Positions 7,928 to 17,785 of a stretch of DNA of 64,000 nt are shown here, piece by piece (position 1 is the first letter of the stretch; the number at the start of each line of letters is the position of its first letter). The notes below the pieces were generated by a model. It saw nothing but the letters and a program-made list of their open reading frames with translations. It was not told the DNA's origin and ran no database searches. A program made the translations under genes and the position numbers. Origin of the DNA: Deferribacteres bacterium. Lineage in GTDB: Bacteria; Zhuqueibacterota; Zhuqueibacteria; Zhuqueibacterales; Geothermadaptataceae. The stretch is taken from the NCBI GenBank assembly GCA_020633675.1, contig JACKDE010000001.1, positions 1 through 64,000 on the forward strand, read 5' to 3'.

Positions 7928-10900
7928 TCATTTTCGCTGGCTGTTTCCGTGCGTGCTCGCATCATCCGGCTGCGTAGGCACAATAGATTCATCCTGAATG
8001 ACAGCTTCGGTTGGTACCGAATCGGGAGCAGCTTTTTGCTTTTTGGGTCGCCAGAAGCGAAATGAGCGTTTTTGGCGCGGTTTTGGGGGCTTGCCGAGCA
8101 CAAAACGCCAACGGTAGTACTGCTCGCGCGCGGCGAAGAACCAGGCGATGGTCGCCAGCGTCAGCATCACCAGCCAGAAGCCGTTTTCGATGAAGGTGTG
8201 CAAATAAAGCAGCAGCAGGCCAACAACCGCCACCCAAATGGTGCTCTCCTGCACTTCGGTTTTGCTCCACGGCAGACCGCTTTCCTGGGTCAGCAGTTCC
8301 TCACGACGTCCCTGCTTTTGCCACTCGCGGGTAAAACGGCCCGGTGAACCATAGATTTTGGTAAGGTTGGAGATGCGGATATGCAGCGTCTCCTCCAGCA
8401 CCGCCGCTCGCGCTTTGCGCACGGCAAAAAGTTGCTGCACCGCGAAAATCAGCCCGAGCACGCCGAACCATACCGGCAAGGTCAGCAGTGAGGTGTACAG
8501 CAAGCTGTGGTAATTTTGGTAGTACCAGTAAATAAAACCACCTGCTACCAGCGAGCCGGCGATTAATCCCGGCCAGCCGATGCCCTTGAGCCACTGCCGG
8601 GTCTGCTCCAAACCGACGTACAGCACCGGAATAAACACCAGCGTCGACAGCGCCGAGACGGTCAGCCCACCGAGCACGGTGATGGCAAACGGCGGCCAGA
8701 TTTCGAACTCGGTGCCCTGCTTGAGCGCCAGCGGGAAGATGCCGAGGATGGTGGTCGCCGAGGTCATCAAAATCGGCCGTACACGGTTTTGGGCAGCCGC
8801 CATCACTGCGCGTTGCCAGCGGTAGCCATATTCGTTGCGCAAAATCGCGATACGGTCGAGCAAAATAATGCCGTTGTTGACAACAATGCCGAGCAGCACG
8901 ATCAGCCCCAGCAATGCCATCGGTGCGCCTTCGCCGAGCGAGAGCGGCGTGCCGGTGAGGGTCAGCGCCAGCAGCGCGCCGATAATCGCGGTCGGGATGG
9001 TGCCGATGATGACAAACGGGCTGAACAGCGACTCGAATTGCGCCGCCAAAAACATAAAAATCAGCAGCCCGGCGATGGCCAGCATCCAATAATAAATCGA
9101 GGTTTGGTCTTCTTCTTCAAGGCGTTCGAGTGTGAAGCCGCGCGGTAGCCGGAATTCCTGCAACAGCAAATCGATCTGTGCTTCAACCGCTTCGACGCGT
9201 GCTTTCACACTTTCAGCTTCGGAGGTGAGGGCGTAGGTGATTTTGGCCTGACGTTCCTGGTTGTAGCGCACGATATTTCCCGGCCCTTCATCGAGCCGGA
9301 TGTCCGCGACTTCCTTGATCGGAATAACCTGGCCGGCGGAATTCATCACACGGGTTTGCTCGAGATCGGCGAGCTGGCGTTCTTCGATGTCGCGCAGCAG
9401 CATTTGGATGTCGTACTCATTGCCCGCATTGAAATAGGGTGTCGCTGCCTGGCTGCCTTCGGCGCGCGTGCCCCAGATCGAAGTCATGACCTGCTGCATG
9501 GTCAGACCCCACATCGCCAGCCGCAGCCGGTCGCCGTTGATGCGTACTTCCGGCGCGCCACTGCGCAATTCGGAGTGCACCGAGCGCGGCTCGATATCTT
9601 CAATCGCACGCAGGGTTTGCTGGATTTGCTCGCTGAGTTGACGCAGTGTGTTGATGTCATTGCCGCGCAAACGCAGGCCTTTTTCCGACGACAGCAAGCC
9701 ACCGCCGCCGCTGTTTTGGCGTCCACCGCCGCGGCCGGTTGAGCTGGGCGGCTCAAAGCTGATTTCAAATTCATCCTGGGTTTCGTTTTGCCGGCGCAAG
9801 CTGTTTTTATGTTTGTCCAGCTCGATGGACTGTTCTCGCTCGTCCGCATTGAGAAAGGTGACGGACACCTGCGCCTGATCGATTTGGATGTTGGCGCGGA
9901 CTTCCTCGACATCCGGCAGCGCCAAAACCTGGTCTTCGAGCTGGCGCACAAACTGGTCAGCACGCTCGAGCGTAGCACCCTGCGGCATGGTAACGTACAC
10001 ATCGAGCCGGTCGGGGGGAGGTGGCGGGGTTTGCGTCAAAATAAAAGCGGTGCCGATCAAAATCGTCAGCAACAGCAAAATCACCACGGTGGAGACGGTG
10101 CGGACGCGATGCCGCACGGCAGATTTGAGTAGCAACCGGTAGACTTCCACCACGCGGCCACTGCCGAAATGCCGGAACGCTTTACCGGAAAGCGTTCGAC
10201 TGGCGAGCAGAGGCACCACGGTCAGCGCGACCACGAACGACACACAGAGCGGAAAAATCACCGATAACGCCAGCTCGCGCACGAACAATTGGGCATCGCT
10301 CTCGATAAACAGCACCGGCAAAAATACCAATACGGTGGTGCCGGTGGCGGCAAAGATCGACCGGCTAACCTCTTTGGTGCCGGTGAGCGTGGCTTCGCGC
10401 ACGCTTTTGCCTTGCTGGTAATGGGTAAAAATATTCTCCATCACCACGATGCCGTTATCCACAAGCATACCGATAGCCAGTGCCAGCCCGCACAACGAAA
10501 CGATGTTGACCGACAGATCCCACGCGTACATAAAGTTGGCCGTTACCAGCAGACTCACCGGAATGGCGATCATCAAAATGGTGACGAAACGCATATTGCG
10601 CAGAAACAAAAACAGCACGATCAGCGCCAACACAGCGCCGGTCACGGCCAGCGATTTCACCCGGTCGATAGCGGTGGCGATGAGTTCGGCCTGGCTGAAA
10701 CTGACTACCAGCTCGACATCGTCGCGCTTAAGTGTTTCGTTCAAAAGCTCGATTTCGGCGAGGACGTCATCCGCCACTTTCAGCATGTTGCTGGTGTTGT
10801 CTTTCTGCACGAAAATGCCGACGCCGGCTTTGCCATTGACCCGGAACAAGCGCGTTTTTTCTGCCTCGCTGTAACCGACAAGTGCGACATCCTGCAAGCG

Positions 10901-11647
10901 AATGCCGCGCGGATCGATCACCAGATTTTGCAACTCGCTGAGATCATCGATGCGGCCGATCAGGTTGACGTCGAGCACGAGTCCTGCTGTCAGCACCTGC
11001 CCGAGATGCTCGGGTTGGCGATGAAAGGCATCGATTTTTTGCTGCACACGCGTGACCGGAATGCCGAGCGCCTCGCAGCGATCCGGATCGATGATGACGC
11101 CGATGTTGCTCTGGCTGCCACCGCCCACAGACAGGTTGACCACACCATCGACTTGTTCGAGCCGGGGCCGTACTTTGCGCTCGGCGAGGTCGCGCAATTC
11201 TGTGAGCTCACGGTCGCCACGCAGGCTGAGCTGCATTAAAAACGACGACAAATCCGAGGTGTCGAAACGGTTGATTTGGACGCGGGTATTTTGCGGCAGG
11301 CGCGGTTCGAGCGCGGTCATTTTTTGCTGCAGCTTCAGAATTGCGAACTGCATATCGACATCGTGGTCGAAGACGATTTTGGTGCTAAAAAATTCGGCAT
11401 TGACCGTGCTTTCGATGTCTTTGACGCCTTCGAGCGTGGCGATTTCGGCCTCGACAGGCAGCACCAACTGGCGCTCGACTTCTTCGGGCGAGCCACCCGG
11501 CAAGCCTGCACCGACGTACACCTCCGGATAGATCAGCTCCGGCAAAAGCTGCACCGGCAAGCGCTGCCACGACAGGTGGCCGAGCAGGCACAAACCGACC
11601 GTGATCATCAGCACGGTAACGGGGCGTTTCAGGGAGAATTGGATCAT
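7928..11647 (-). CDS. RND efflux transporter permease, AcrB-type, with C-terminal extension
   Basis: The 1,239-residue protein has a full RND fold. TM1 is at the N-terminus (FSLKRPVTVLMITVGLCLLG). The first porter loop follows. TM2-6 include GMLVDNGIVVMENIF with the proton-relay region. A second porter loop comes next. TM8-12 include AAQFESLFSPFVI, GIVVNNGIILLDRIAIL and SATTILGIFPLAL. It should use the proton gradient to expel hydrophobic or amphiphilic compounds through TolC. Unusually, about 220 residues follow TM12 (from about 1020). They contain roughly four more hydrophobic segments and a basic tail; normal AcrB proteins are 1,030-1,060 residues. Its start overlaps the stop of the upstream RND gene by ATGA, so the two pumps are translationally coupled. 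Confidence 0.93.
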   Translation of the reverse strand: MIQFSLKRPVTVLMITVGLCLLGHLSWQRLPVQLLPELIYPEVYVGAGLPGGSPEEVERQLVLPVEAEIATLEGVKDIESTVNAEFFSTKIVFDHDVDMQFAILKLQQKMTALEPRLPQNTRVQINRFDTSDLSSFLMQLSLRGDRELTELRDLAERKVRPRLEQVDGVVNLSVGGGSQSNIGVIIDPDRCEALGIPVTRVQQKIDAFHRQPEHLGQVLTAGLVLDVNLIGRIDDLSELQNLVIDPRGIRLQDVALVGYSEAEKTRLFRVNGKAGVGIFVQKDNTSNMLKVADDVLAEIELLNETLKRDDVELVVSFSQAELIATAIDRVKSLAVTGAVLALIVLFLFLRNMRFVTILMIAIPVSLLVTANFMYAWDLSVNIVSLCGLALAIGMLVDNGIVVMENIFTHYQQGKSVREATLTGTKEVSRSIFAATGTTVLVFLPVLFIESDAQLFVRELALSVIFPLCVSFVVALTVVPLLASRTLSGKAFRHFGSGRVVEVYRLLLKSAVRHRVRTVSTVVILLLLTILIGTAFILTQTPPPPPDRLDVYVTMPQGATLERADQFVRQLEDQVLALPDVEEVRANIQIDQAQVSVTFLNADEREQSIELDKHKNSLRRQNETQDEFEISFEPPSSTGRGGGRQNSGGGGLLSSEKGLRLRGNDINTLRQLSEQIQQTLRAIEDIEPRSVHSELRSGAPEVRINGDRLRLAMWGLTMQQVMTSIWGTRAEGSQAATPYFNAGNEYDIQMLLRDIEERQLADLEQTRVMNSAGQVIPIKEVADIRLDEGPGNIVRYNQERQAKITYALTSEAESVKARVEAVEAQIDLLLQEFRLPRGFTLERLEEEDQTSIYYWMLAIAGLLIFMFLAAQFESLFSPFVIIGTIPTAIIGALLALTLTGTPLSLGEGAPMALLGLIVLLGIVVNNGIILLDRIAILRNEYGYRWQRAVMAAAQNRVRPILMTSATTILGIFPLALKQGTEFEIWPPFAITVLGGLTVSALSTLVFIPVLYVGLEQTRQWLKGIGWPGLIAGSLVAGGFIYWYYQNYHSLLYTSLLTLPVWFGVLGLIFAVQQLFAVRKARAAVLEETLHIRISNLTKIYGSPGRFTREWQKQGRREELLTQESGLPWSKTEVQESTIWVAVVGLLLLYLHTFIENGFWLVMLTLATIAWFFAAREQYYRWRFVLGKPPKPRQKRSFRFWRPKKQKAAPDSVPTEAVIQDESIVPTQPDDASTHGNSQRK

Positions 11648-14600
11648 ATCGCCTTAGAACCTTGGTTTGGCAGATTGGCCGGAATACTGCTGGTATCCGT
11701 TATTCGCAGCCGGTCAATCATGTCATACGCCACCGGAATTACGACCAATGTTAACAGCGTCGAAGTCACCAGCCCGCCGATGACAGCGATCGCCAGTGGT
11801 GCGCGCAGCCGTGCGCCTTCGCCGATGCCGATGGCCAGCGGCGCCAATGCCAGAATCGTAGTAGCGCTGGTCATTAAAATCGGCCGCAGCCGGTCGCGGG
11901 CAGCCTGCACTATCGCTTCGCGCCGCGCCATGCCGTCGTTGCGTAGCCGAGTGATATAATCGACCAAAATGATCGAATCGTTCACCGCAATGCCGGCCAG
12001 CATGATAATACCGATGTAGGCCATGATGCTCAACGGTTCGCCCGCGAGCAGAAAGGCAAACACCACGCCGATGCCCGCCAGCGGCAGTGTCAGCAAAATC
12101 GTAAAAGGATGCAGGTAGCTTTCAAACAGCGAAGCCAATACCATGTACACTAACAGGATCGACAGCAACAGCGCAAACTTGAGCTGGTCAAACGATGCCT
12201 GGCGCTCGGCCTCTTCACCGGCAAAACTCAATTCGTAGCCCGATGGTAGCGGCACACGTTCGAGTACGTTGTTGACGCCGCCGATGGCTTGGCTGAGGGT
12301 GACACCTTTGTCCAGCTGCGCTGTCACATGCGCCACCCGCGATTGGTTGTGGCGCTGAATTTCGCGCGGGCCTTCATCGCGCTGCAAATCGACAATGTCG
12401 CGCAACCGAATGACCGCGCCATCCTGGGTGCTGATCGGCATATCGGACAACTCTGCGAGAGTGGCTTTTTCGTAGGCCACGCGGATGTTGCGCTCCTCGC
12501 CTTCGCTGTAAAAATTGGTCACGACGTTGCCGGCAAGTCGTTCCCGCACACGCTCACCGATCTGCTGCACATCCAAACCGAAACTGGCGGCCAGCAGGCG
12601 ATTGACTTGCAGGTTGATTTCGGGGCGGCCAGAGGCAAAGCTGGTTTCGATGCTATTGAGCCCGGCGATGTCACGCAGATTGACTGCCACATTGTCGCTG
12701 ATTTGCCGCAGCATCTCAAAATCGTCTCCGCGCACTTCGATGATGACAGGCGGGCCACCGGTGCCGATGGTGCTTTGCAGGCTGGTTTCGCGCACGCTGT
12801 AATTGATTTCCACTGCCGGCACTTCCAAATTGGCGCGCAAACGGGTGATCGCATCTTCAGGATAGAGTGTATTGTCGCCTTTGGCTAAATTGAGCGTCAT
12901 GTTGGCGCGGTGCTCACCACCTTCGGTGTTGCCGGTAAAGACATCCTGCGCCGAGCTCACATTGATGGTTGAAAAAATGCTGGTCAGGCTTTTGTCAAGC
13001 ACCTGATTGATTTGTGATTCGACACTCGACAGGACTTCGGATGATTTTTCCAGCGGCGTTCCCGGCGGCAGGGTCAGGTCGATTTGCACCTGATTTTCAC
13101 CACTGCGGGGCACAAATTCCGAGCCAACCACCGGCAGCAACAGATAGGATACAGCCAGCATGGTAATCGCCGAAAACAAGACCAGCTTCGGTCGGTTGAG
13201 CGCACCAGCCAACAGGTTGTTGTAAAAGGGCACATTCAGGGTGCGCTCTTTAAACGTGCTGCCGGATTTGCCCGCAAATAGCCGCGCTGCCAGGGTCGGG
13301 ATCAGCATGAACGCCACCAGCAGCGACGACAGCAGCGAGAAGGCCACCACCCAGGCTTGTTCCTTGAATAACTCGGCAGCGATGCCTTGCACGTACACAA
13401 TCGGTAAAAACACGATGACGGTGGTGAGTGTGGCCGCCACAATCGCGACACCGACTTCGGACGTACCAGTCACAGCAGCTGTGTTGGCATCTTCGCCCAA
13501 TTGGCGCCTGCGAAAAATATTCTCAATTACCACGATAGCATTATCAACCAGCATGCCTGCACCCAAAGCCAGCCCACCGAGCGTCATGATGTTGAGGGTA
13601 AAACCTTGAAAAAACATCAGTGTGAATGTCGCCAAAATCGACAGCGGGATCGCCAGGCTAACGATGACGGTGACGCCAGCGTGGCGCAAAAAGACAAACA
13701 GGATCAGCACAGCCAAAATCACACCGATGACAGCGGTGGTTTTGACTTCGCCGATGGCGCCTTCGATGAAACTGGCCTGGTTGACCACCTGGTGAAAACT
13801 GACGCCCTGTAGCTCGTTGCCCATCGCCTCCACCGCTTCACTGACTTGCCCGGCAACGCGCACGGTATTGTCGCGCGCCTCTTTGTAAATATACATTGCC
13901 ACGCTTTCGCGATTCTGGAAGCGCACGATTTCGGTACGCTCCTCGGGCGCATAGCTCACTTTAGCGACTTCGCGCAGATAGATCGGCACTTTGTCAGGTG
14001 AATAGACGCTGGCGGATTGCTGCGTGCCGACTGCGCTGGTGTCGCCATTGCTGCCGGCCGCTTTGGATTGGTAGCCCACAACGGTATTCGCTACTTCCTC
14101 GACAGATGCGTATTTGCCGACGCCTTTAATCAAATAGGATTTGTTGTCCTCCTCGAGCGTGCCGCCGGAAGCGTTGGCGTTGGATTGGGTGATTTGGCTC
14201 GACACCGCCGCGGTGGTCAGCCCGTAGGCTTGCAGCAGATACTCATCCAGCTCGACGCGCACCTCGCGTTTGAGGCCGCCATAGACCTGCGCACGGGCGA
14301 CGCCATCGAGCCGCTCGAGGTTGCGCTTGACGACATTTTCGGAAATGCGGCGCAATTCGTCGAGATCGATGTCCGGCGATGCTTGTAATGCGTAAATCGC
14401 AATCGGCTCTTCCTGCGGATCATAGCGGGCGATAGTCAGGCGCGAGACATCGGGATCGGATTCGAAATGGGCGATCTTTTTCTGTACATCCAGCAGGGCA
14501 AAATCCATATCGGTGCCCCAGCTAAAGGTGATGGTGGTGCGCACGCGGCCGAGAGTGCAGACCGAGCGCACATCGACCACCCTGCTGATTGTGCCGGCTT

Positions 14601-14808
14601 CGCCTTCGAGCTGACGTGCAAAGCGCTGCTCGATTTCCTGCGGCGAACGGTCACCGGCCTGCAATTCCACCACAATGCGCGGATTGTAAATCGACGGCAG
14701 CAGATCGGTGCCGAGCTTGTCGAACGAAATGTAGCCCAAAATCGCGATCAGCGTCATCAGCATTGCCACGGTTACCGGATATTTAACAGAAAATTGGGGG
14801 AGATTCAT
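11644..14808 (-). CDS. RND efflux transporter permease, AcrB-type
   Basis: The 1,054-residue product is of standard RND length. TM1 is in FSVKYPVTVAMLMTLIAILGYISF. GGLALGAGMLVDNAIVVIENIFRRR is the TM4 region. The second half carries LLSILLVYMVLASLFESYLHPF, GIAVNDSIILVDYITRLRN and SATTILALAPLAIGIG. The ATG at 14808 gives the canonical start MNLPQFSVKYP; the frame stays open upstream to 15036 only because it shadows the adaptor gene. It lies between the adaptor and a second RND gene on the same strand. The pair plus one adaptor suggests a hetero-oligomeric pump like MdtBC, which is inference. Confidence 0.94.
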   Translation of the reverse strand: MNLPQFSVKYPVTVAMLMTLIAILGYISFDKLGTDLLPSIYNPRIVVELQAGDRSPQEIEQRFARQLEGEAGTISRVVDVRSVCTLGRVRTTITFSWGTDMDFALLDVQKKIAHFESDPDVSRLTIARYDPQEEPIAIYALQASPDIDLDELRRISENVVKRNLERLDGVARAQVYGGLKREVRVELDEYLLQAYGLTTAAVSSQITQSNANASGGTLEEDNKSYLIKGVGKYASVEEVANTVVGYQSKAAGSNGDTSAVGTQQSASVYSPDKVPIYLREVAKVSYAPEERTEIVRFQNRESVAMYIYKEARDNTVRVAGQVSEAVEAMGNELQGVSFHQVVNQASFIEGAIGEVKTTAVIGVILAVLILFVFLRHAGVTVIVSLAIPLSILATFTLMFFQGFTLNIMTLGGLALGAGMLVDNAIVVIENIFRRRQLGEDANTAAVTGTSEVGVAIVAATLTTVIVFLPIVYVQGIAAELFKEQAWVVAFSLLSSLLVAFMLIPTLAARLFAGKSGSTFKERTLNVPFYNNLLAGALNRPKLVLFSAITMLAVSYLLLPVVGSEFVPRSGENQVQIDLTLPPGTPLEKSSEVLSSVESQINQVLDKSLTSIFSTINVSSAQDVFTGNTEGGEHRANMTLNLAKGDNTLYPEDAITRLRANLEVPAVEINYSVRETSLQSTIGTGGPPVIIEVRGDDFEMLRQISDNVAVNLRDIAGLNSIETSFASGRPEINLQVNRLLAASFGLDVQQIGERVRERLAGNVVTNFYSEGEERNIRVAYEKATLAELSDMPISTQDGAVIRLRDIVDLQRDEGPREIQRHNQSRVAHVTAQLDKGVTLSQAIGGVNNVLERVPLPSGYELSFAGEEAERQASFDQLKFALLLSILLVYMVLASLFESYLHPFTILLTLPLAGIGVVFAFLLAGEPLSIMAYIGIIMLAGIAVNDSIILVDYITRLRNDGMARREAIVQAARDRLRPILMTSATTILALAPLAIGIGEGARLRAPLAIAVIGGLVTSTLLTLVVIPVAYDMIDRLRITDTSSIPANLPNQGSKAI

Positions 14809-14875
14809 ATTTTTATTGGTTGTTTTTGTGCTTAGGTTTTGTTTTTTGATGCACCAAATTTTGACGAATGACGAG

Positions 14876-15934
14876 TTACTTCCGCACCCGCACTTTCGAT
14901 TTGTCGCGCAGGGTTTCCTGGCCCTGAATGACCAGTTGCTCGTCTTCGCTGATGCCGGATAAGACTTCAATTTCATCGCGGGTTTCCAGGCCGGTGCGCA
15001 CCTCGCGCTCTTCGGCACTGGCGCCTTCGACAACATACACCACAGGCTGATTGTTGCGCGTCACCAGGCTGGATTTGGGGATGATGACGGTATCATCCCG
15101 GCTGTCCACAGTAATGTCGGCTTTCACAAACATGCCGGGTCGCAAACGCAAATCCGGATTCGGCACGGTAATTTTGACCGCAAAGGTGCGTGTGCGCTCA
15201 TCGATGGTTGGGTCGATGGTTGCGACCGTACCTTCGAAAATTTCGCCTTCGAGCGCGTAATTGCTGATCAGCACCTTCTGGCCGGTTTGCACACGACCCA
15301 AATCGGTGTTCGGCAAATTGACAGTGACCGTTGTGCTGGTATAATCCAATATCGTGCATAATACAAAACCGGCATTGATGCGGGTACCGTCGCTGCTGGT
15401 CTGCAGGTTGGCGATAAAACCGGAAATCGGCGCCTTCAATTCCAGTTTGCCGGCACGAATAACAGCGGTTTCATAGTTCAGCCGCGCATCGAGGGCGTTG
15501 CGGCGCGCCAGCTCAAGCTCTTTCTCCGTGACGCCGCCTTCTTTGTACAGCGCTTGCTGCTTTTCGAGCTCACGAACCGCGTTTTCCATCGCCATTTTGT
15601 TTGATTCCACCCGTACGTTCAGCAAGTGTTCGGGATTTTCGATGTTCGCGAGTTGCTCTCCAGCGGCCACTTTTCTGCCTGCTGCCGGAGTAGCGCCATT
15701 GTTTTTGGCGATATGCAGGATGCCCTCCACTTCCGCCAAAACCCGCTCTTCGCGCACCGCCCGAAGGGTACCTGTGGTCGAAATATATTCGGCAATCGGG
15801 CCGCGCCGCACTTTTTCAATCGACACCGGAAAGGTTAAATCGGCTGCATTTTGTTCGTCGCTGCTATCGCACGCAAGCGTGAGCAGCACAATGCCCGTGA
15901 GCAAAAATTTGAGAATGGTCGATTGGTTTTGCAT
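14876..15934 (-). CDS. RND efflux periplasmic adaptor (membrane fusion protein), lipoprotein
   Basis: The 352-residue protein begins with a lipoprotein signal (FLLTGIVLLTLAC; lipid-modified Cys about residue 22). The adaptor order is clear: half-barrel/lipoyl part with AEVEGILHI, an alpha-helical hairpin at about 110-160 (MENAVRELEKQQALYKEGG), a second lipoyl half (LKAPISGFI), a beta-barrel with LRPGMFVKADI, and the membrane-proximal end (VVYVVEGASAEEREVRTGL). It bridges the RND pumps downstream (67-nt gap) to the TolC protein encoded upstream. It is anchored in the inner membrane facing the periplasm. Confidence 0.94.
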   Translation of the reverse strand: MQNQSTILKFLLTGIVLLTLACDSSDEQNAADLTFPVSIEKVRRGPIAEYISTTGTLRAVREERVLAEVEGILHIAKNNGATPAAGRKVAAGEQLANIENPEHLLNVRVESNKMAMENAVRELEKQQALYKEGGVTEKELELARRNALDARLNYETAVIRAGKLELKAPISGFIANLQTSSDGTRINAGFVLCTILDYTSTTVTVNLPNTDLGRVQTGQKVLISNYALEGEIFEGTVATIDPTIDERTRTFAVKITVPNPDLRLRPGMFVKADITVDSRDDTVIIPKSSLVTRNNQPVVYVVEGASAEEREVRTGLETRDEIEVLSGISEDEQLVIQGQETLRDKSKVRVRK

Positions 15935-16235
15935 GAGAACTCCTCGTTTAGTCGCAGTGGCAGTAGCAGTAGCATGTCATTATGCTTTTGGTAAAAATTT
16001 TTCCGGATTTTTAACCATGCCACCGAGCATTCTGCCCACTTTAGCGTATTTTTTGCTAAAATTTGTCATGTTTTGGAAAGTTGTTCCAGCCACAGATGAA
16101 CACAGATTTTCACGGATTTGAGAAGCTGTAAAGCTTCAGTTCAATCTCGTGCTGATCGGCATCGATTTGTGGCTTAAAAAATATCAATGCAGCCACTTAT
16201 TGCAATTTGAAATAGGTCGCTTTGTTAAAAATCAA
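15935..16235. other. 301-bp gap with dispersed-repeat fragment
   Basis: Between the TolC gene and the adaptor gene. It contains the sequence CCAGCCACAGATGAACACAG (16086-16105) followed by ATTTTCACGGATTTGAG. This has the look of short dispersed intergenic repeats of the form cacagatgaacacagat. No gene or clear promoter is seen. Confidence 0.55.
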
Positions 16236-17726
16236 CTACTCCGGCACTGCAATCTCGACTGGCGTTTCGCGTTCAAAGTCCCACAGCGTTTTGCGGCGCA
16301 GGTCGGCCAGTGATTGTTTGTAATCGATAATCGCGATGAGGTAATTGATGCGCGCCTGGGTATAACGATTCTGCTCGAGCGCCAAATCCTGACTGCTGAT
16401 GTCGCCATTTTCAAAGCGCAGCAAGCTGATGCGATAGCTTTTCTGCGCCAGTTCTTCGCTGCGCTTGGTAATATCGACGCGCTTTTGAGCGGAATGCAGA
16501 TTGCGCACTGCGGCCCGGATTTCCTGGGTAATGACATTGACCCGATTTTGCTGAGTCAGGCGATTGCTTTCGAGATTGGCGCGCGCTGCCTGCACTTCAG
16601 CAGAGTTTTTGCCCCAGTCCCATAGCGGCACTGACATTGAAACGTTAATACCGCGGTTGTTGTCGAAGTCGCGGAAAGCTGCATCCAGGGTTTCGTCACG
16701 ATTGAAAATACCGAGACTCAGGGATAGCTGGCCACGAATTTCTTTATTGGTATCGACCTCTTTGATGTTGATCTGGCTTAATTCGATGTTGATTTCATCT
16801 TCACGCAGTTCGGTGCGCCGGTCAAGTGCTTCACGCATGGCTTTTTCCAAGGTGACCTCCACTGGCGCGTATTCGAGCGCGGTGATGACCCGCACAGAAT
16901 CGTTGATGGACAGGCCAATCAAATTTTTAAATTGATCTTCCGCCTGCTCAAGACTTGCCTGGCTGCTTTCGGCGGTGTTTTGGGCATTTGCGAGGTCAAC
17001 CTCAAGGCGCAGCACTTCCACTTCGGGCAGCAAGCCGGCTTGTTGCTTCAATGTGGCGATGCGAAAAGCATTTTCGGATTGTTCGACCTGCTCGCGGTCG
17101 ATCTCCACCTGCCGCTGCGAACGATAGAGCTGATAAAAGTTGCTGGTCACACTGAATTCCAATTCAAGCGCGCTGCGGGTATACGCCTGAACCGTGCTTT
17201 CGAGATTGAGTTCAGCGCGTCGCAAACCGGTTTTGAGCCGGTTCAGCGTAAAAAGCGGCTGGCTGTATTGGATGCGCAGATCGGGCGAATATTCCAGTCG
17301 ATCAATGGTACCGGTTTGGTCGAGACGATCCATTGTGCCGACGAGCGATAACGTGCCGTCGGTGAAAGAAATCGGCTGATTGACGGAAAGCCGGCCGGTT
17401 AGATTGAACGTTTCGGTTCGGGTAAAGACGGTGATTCCCCGGAGCGGATCGATGGTAGATTGCTCGCCCCGAAAGACGTAAGGGGCGCGCACGAGATCAA
17501 ATTGGGCGTTGCTTTTAAATCCGAGCCGCACAGCGCGCAGGCTCATGCGCGAGTTGATCAGAGATTGCTCCAACCTCCGGGCGTCGTAGCTGCGCCCTAA
17601 TGCGATTTCGAGGCTCTGATCCAGCGTTAGTGTGTGAATTTGCTGGGCAAGCACATTTGAAGCGCCTAAAATAGCTAAAAGCGAAATTCCGGCAAGCACA
17701 TATCTCTTCGCATTTCGTACAAGCAT
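16236..17726 (-). CDS. TolC-family outer-membrane efflux channel
   Basis: The 496-residue product has a signal peptide (YVLAGISLLAILGASNVLAQQ). It then shows two tandem TolC-type halves rich in coiled coil: TLTLDQSLEIALGRSYDARRLEQSL for the first, and LEKAMREALDRRTELREDEINIELSQ for the second. The last part is LALEQNRYTQARINYLIAIIDYKQSLADL, a typical OEP ending. It forms the outer-membrane exit duct of the efflux complex encoded around it. The ATG at 17726 is favoured because AGGAGG lies 12 nt upstream; the longer frame starts with TTG inside that same ribosome-binding site. Confidence 0.93.
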   Translation of the reverse strand: MLVRNAKRYVLAGISLLAILGASNVLAQQIHTLTLDQSLEIALGRSYDARRLEQSLINSRMSLRAVRLGFKSNAQFDLVRAPYVFRGEQSTIDPLRGITVFTRTETFNLTGRLSVNQPISFTDGTLSLVGTMDRLDQTGTIDRLEYSPDLRIQYSQPLFTLNRLKTGLRRAELNLESTVQAYTRSALELEFSVTSNFYQLYRSQRQVEIDREQVEQSENAFRIATLKQQAGLLPEVEVLRLEVDLANAQNTAESSQASLEQAEDQFKNLIGLSINDSVRVITALEYAPVEVTLEKAMREALDRRTELREDEINIELSQINIKEVDTNKEIRGQLSLSLGIFNRDETLDAAFRDFDNNRGINVSMSVPLWDWGKNSAEVQAARANLESNRLTQQNRVNVITQEIRAAVRNLHSAQKRVDITKRSEELAQKSYRISLLRFENGDISSQDLALEQNRYTQARINYLIAIIDYKQSLADLRRKTLWDFERETPVEIAVPE

Positions 17727-17785
17727 GTCGATTTCATTCCTCCTCAAAAACTAAACTCCGGCCTCGGCCTAACAACCTTGAAGTG

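Noticed and set aside
14809..15036. N-terminal extension of the RND permease at 11644-14808
   Set aside because: The added residues lie in a shifted frame over the end of the adaptor gene and lack RND similarity; MNLPQFSVKYP is the standard start.
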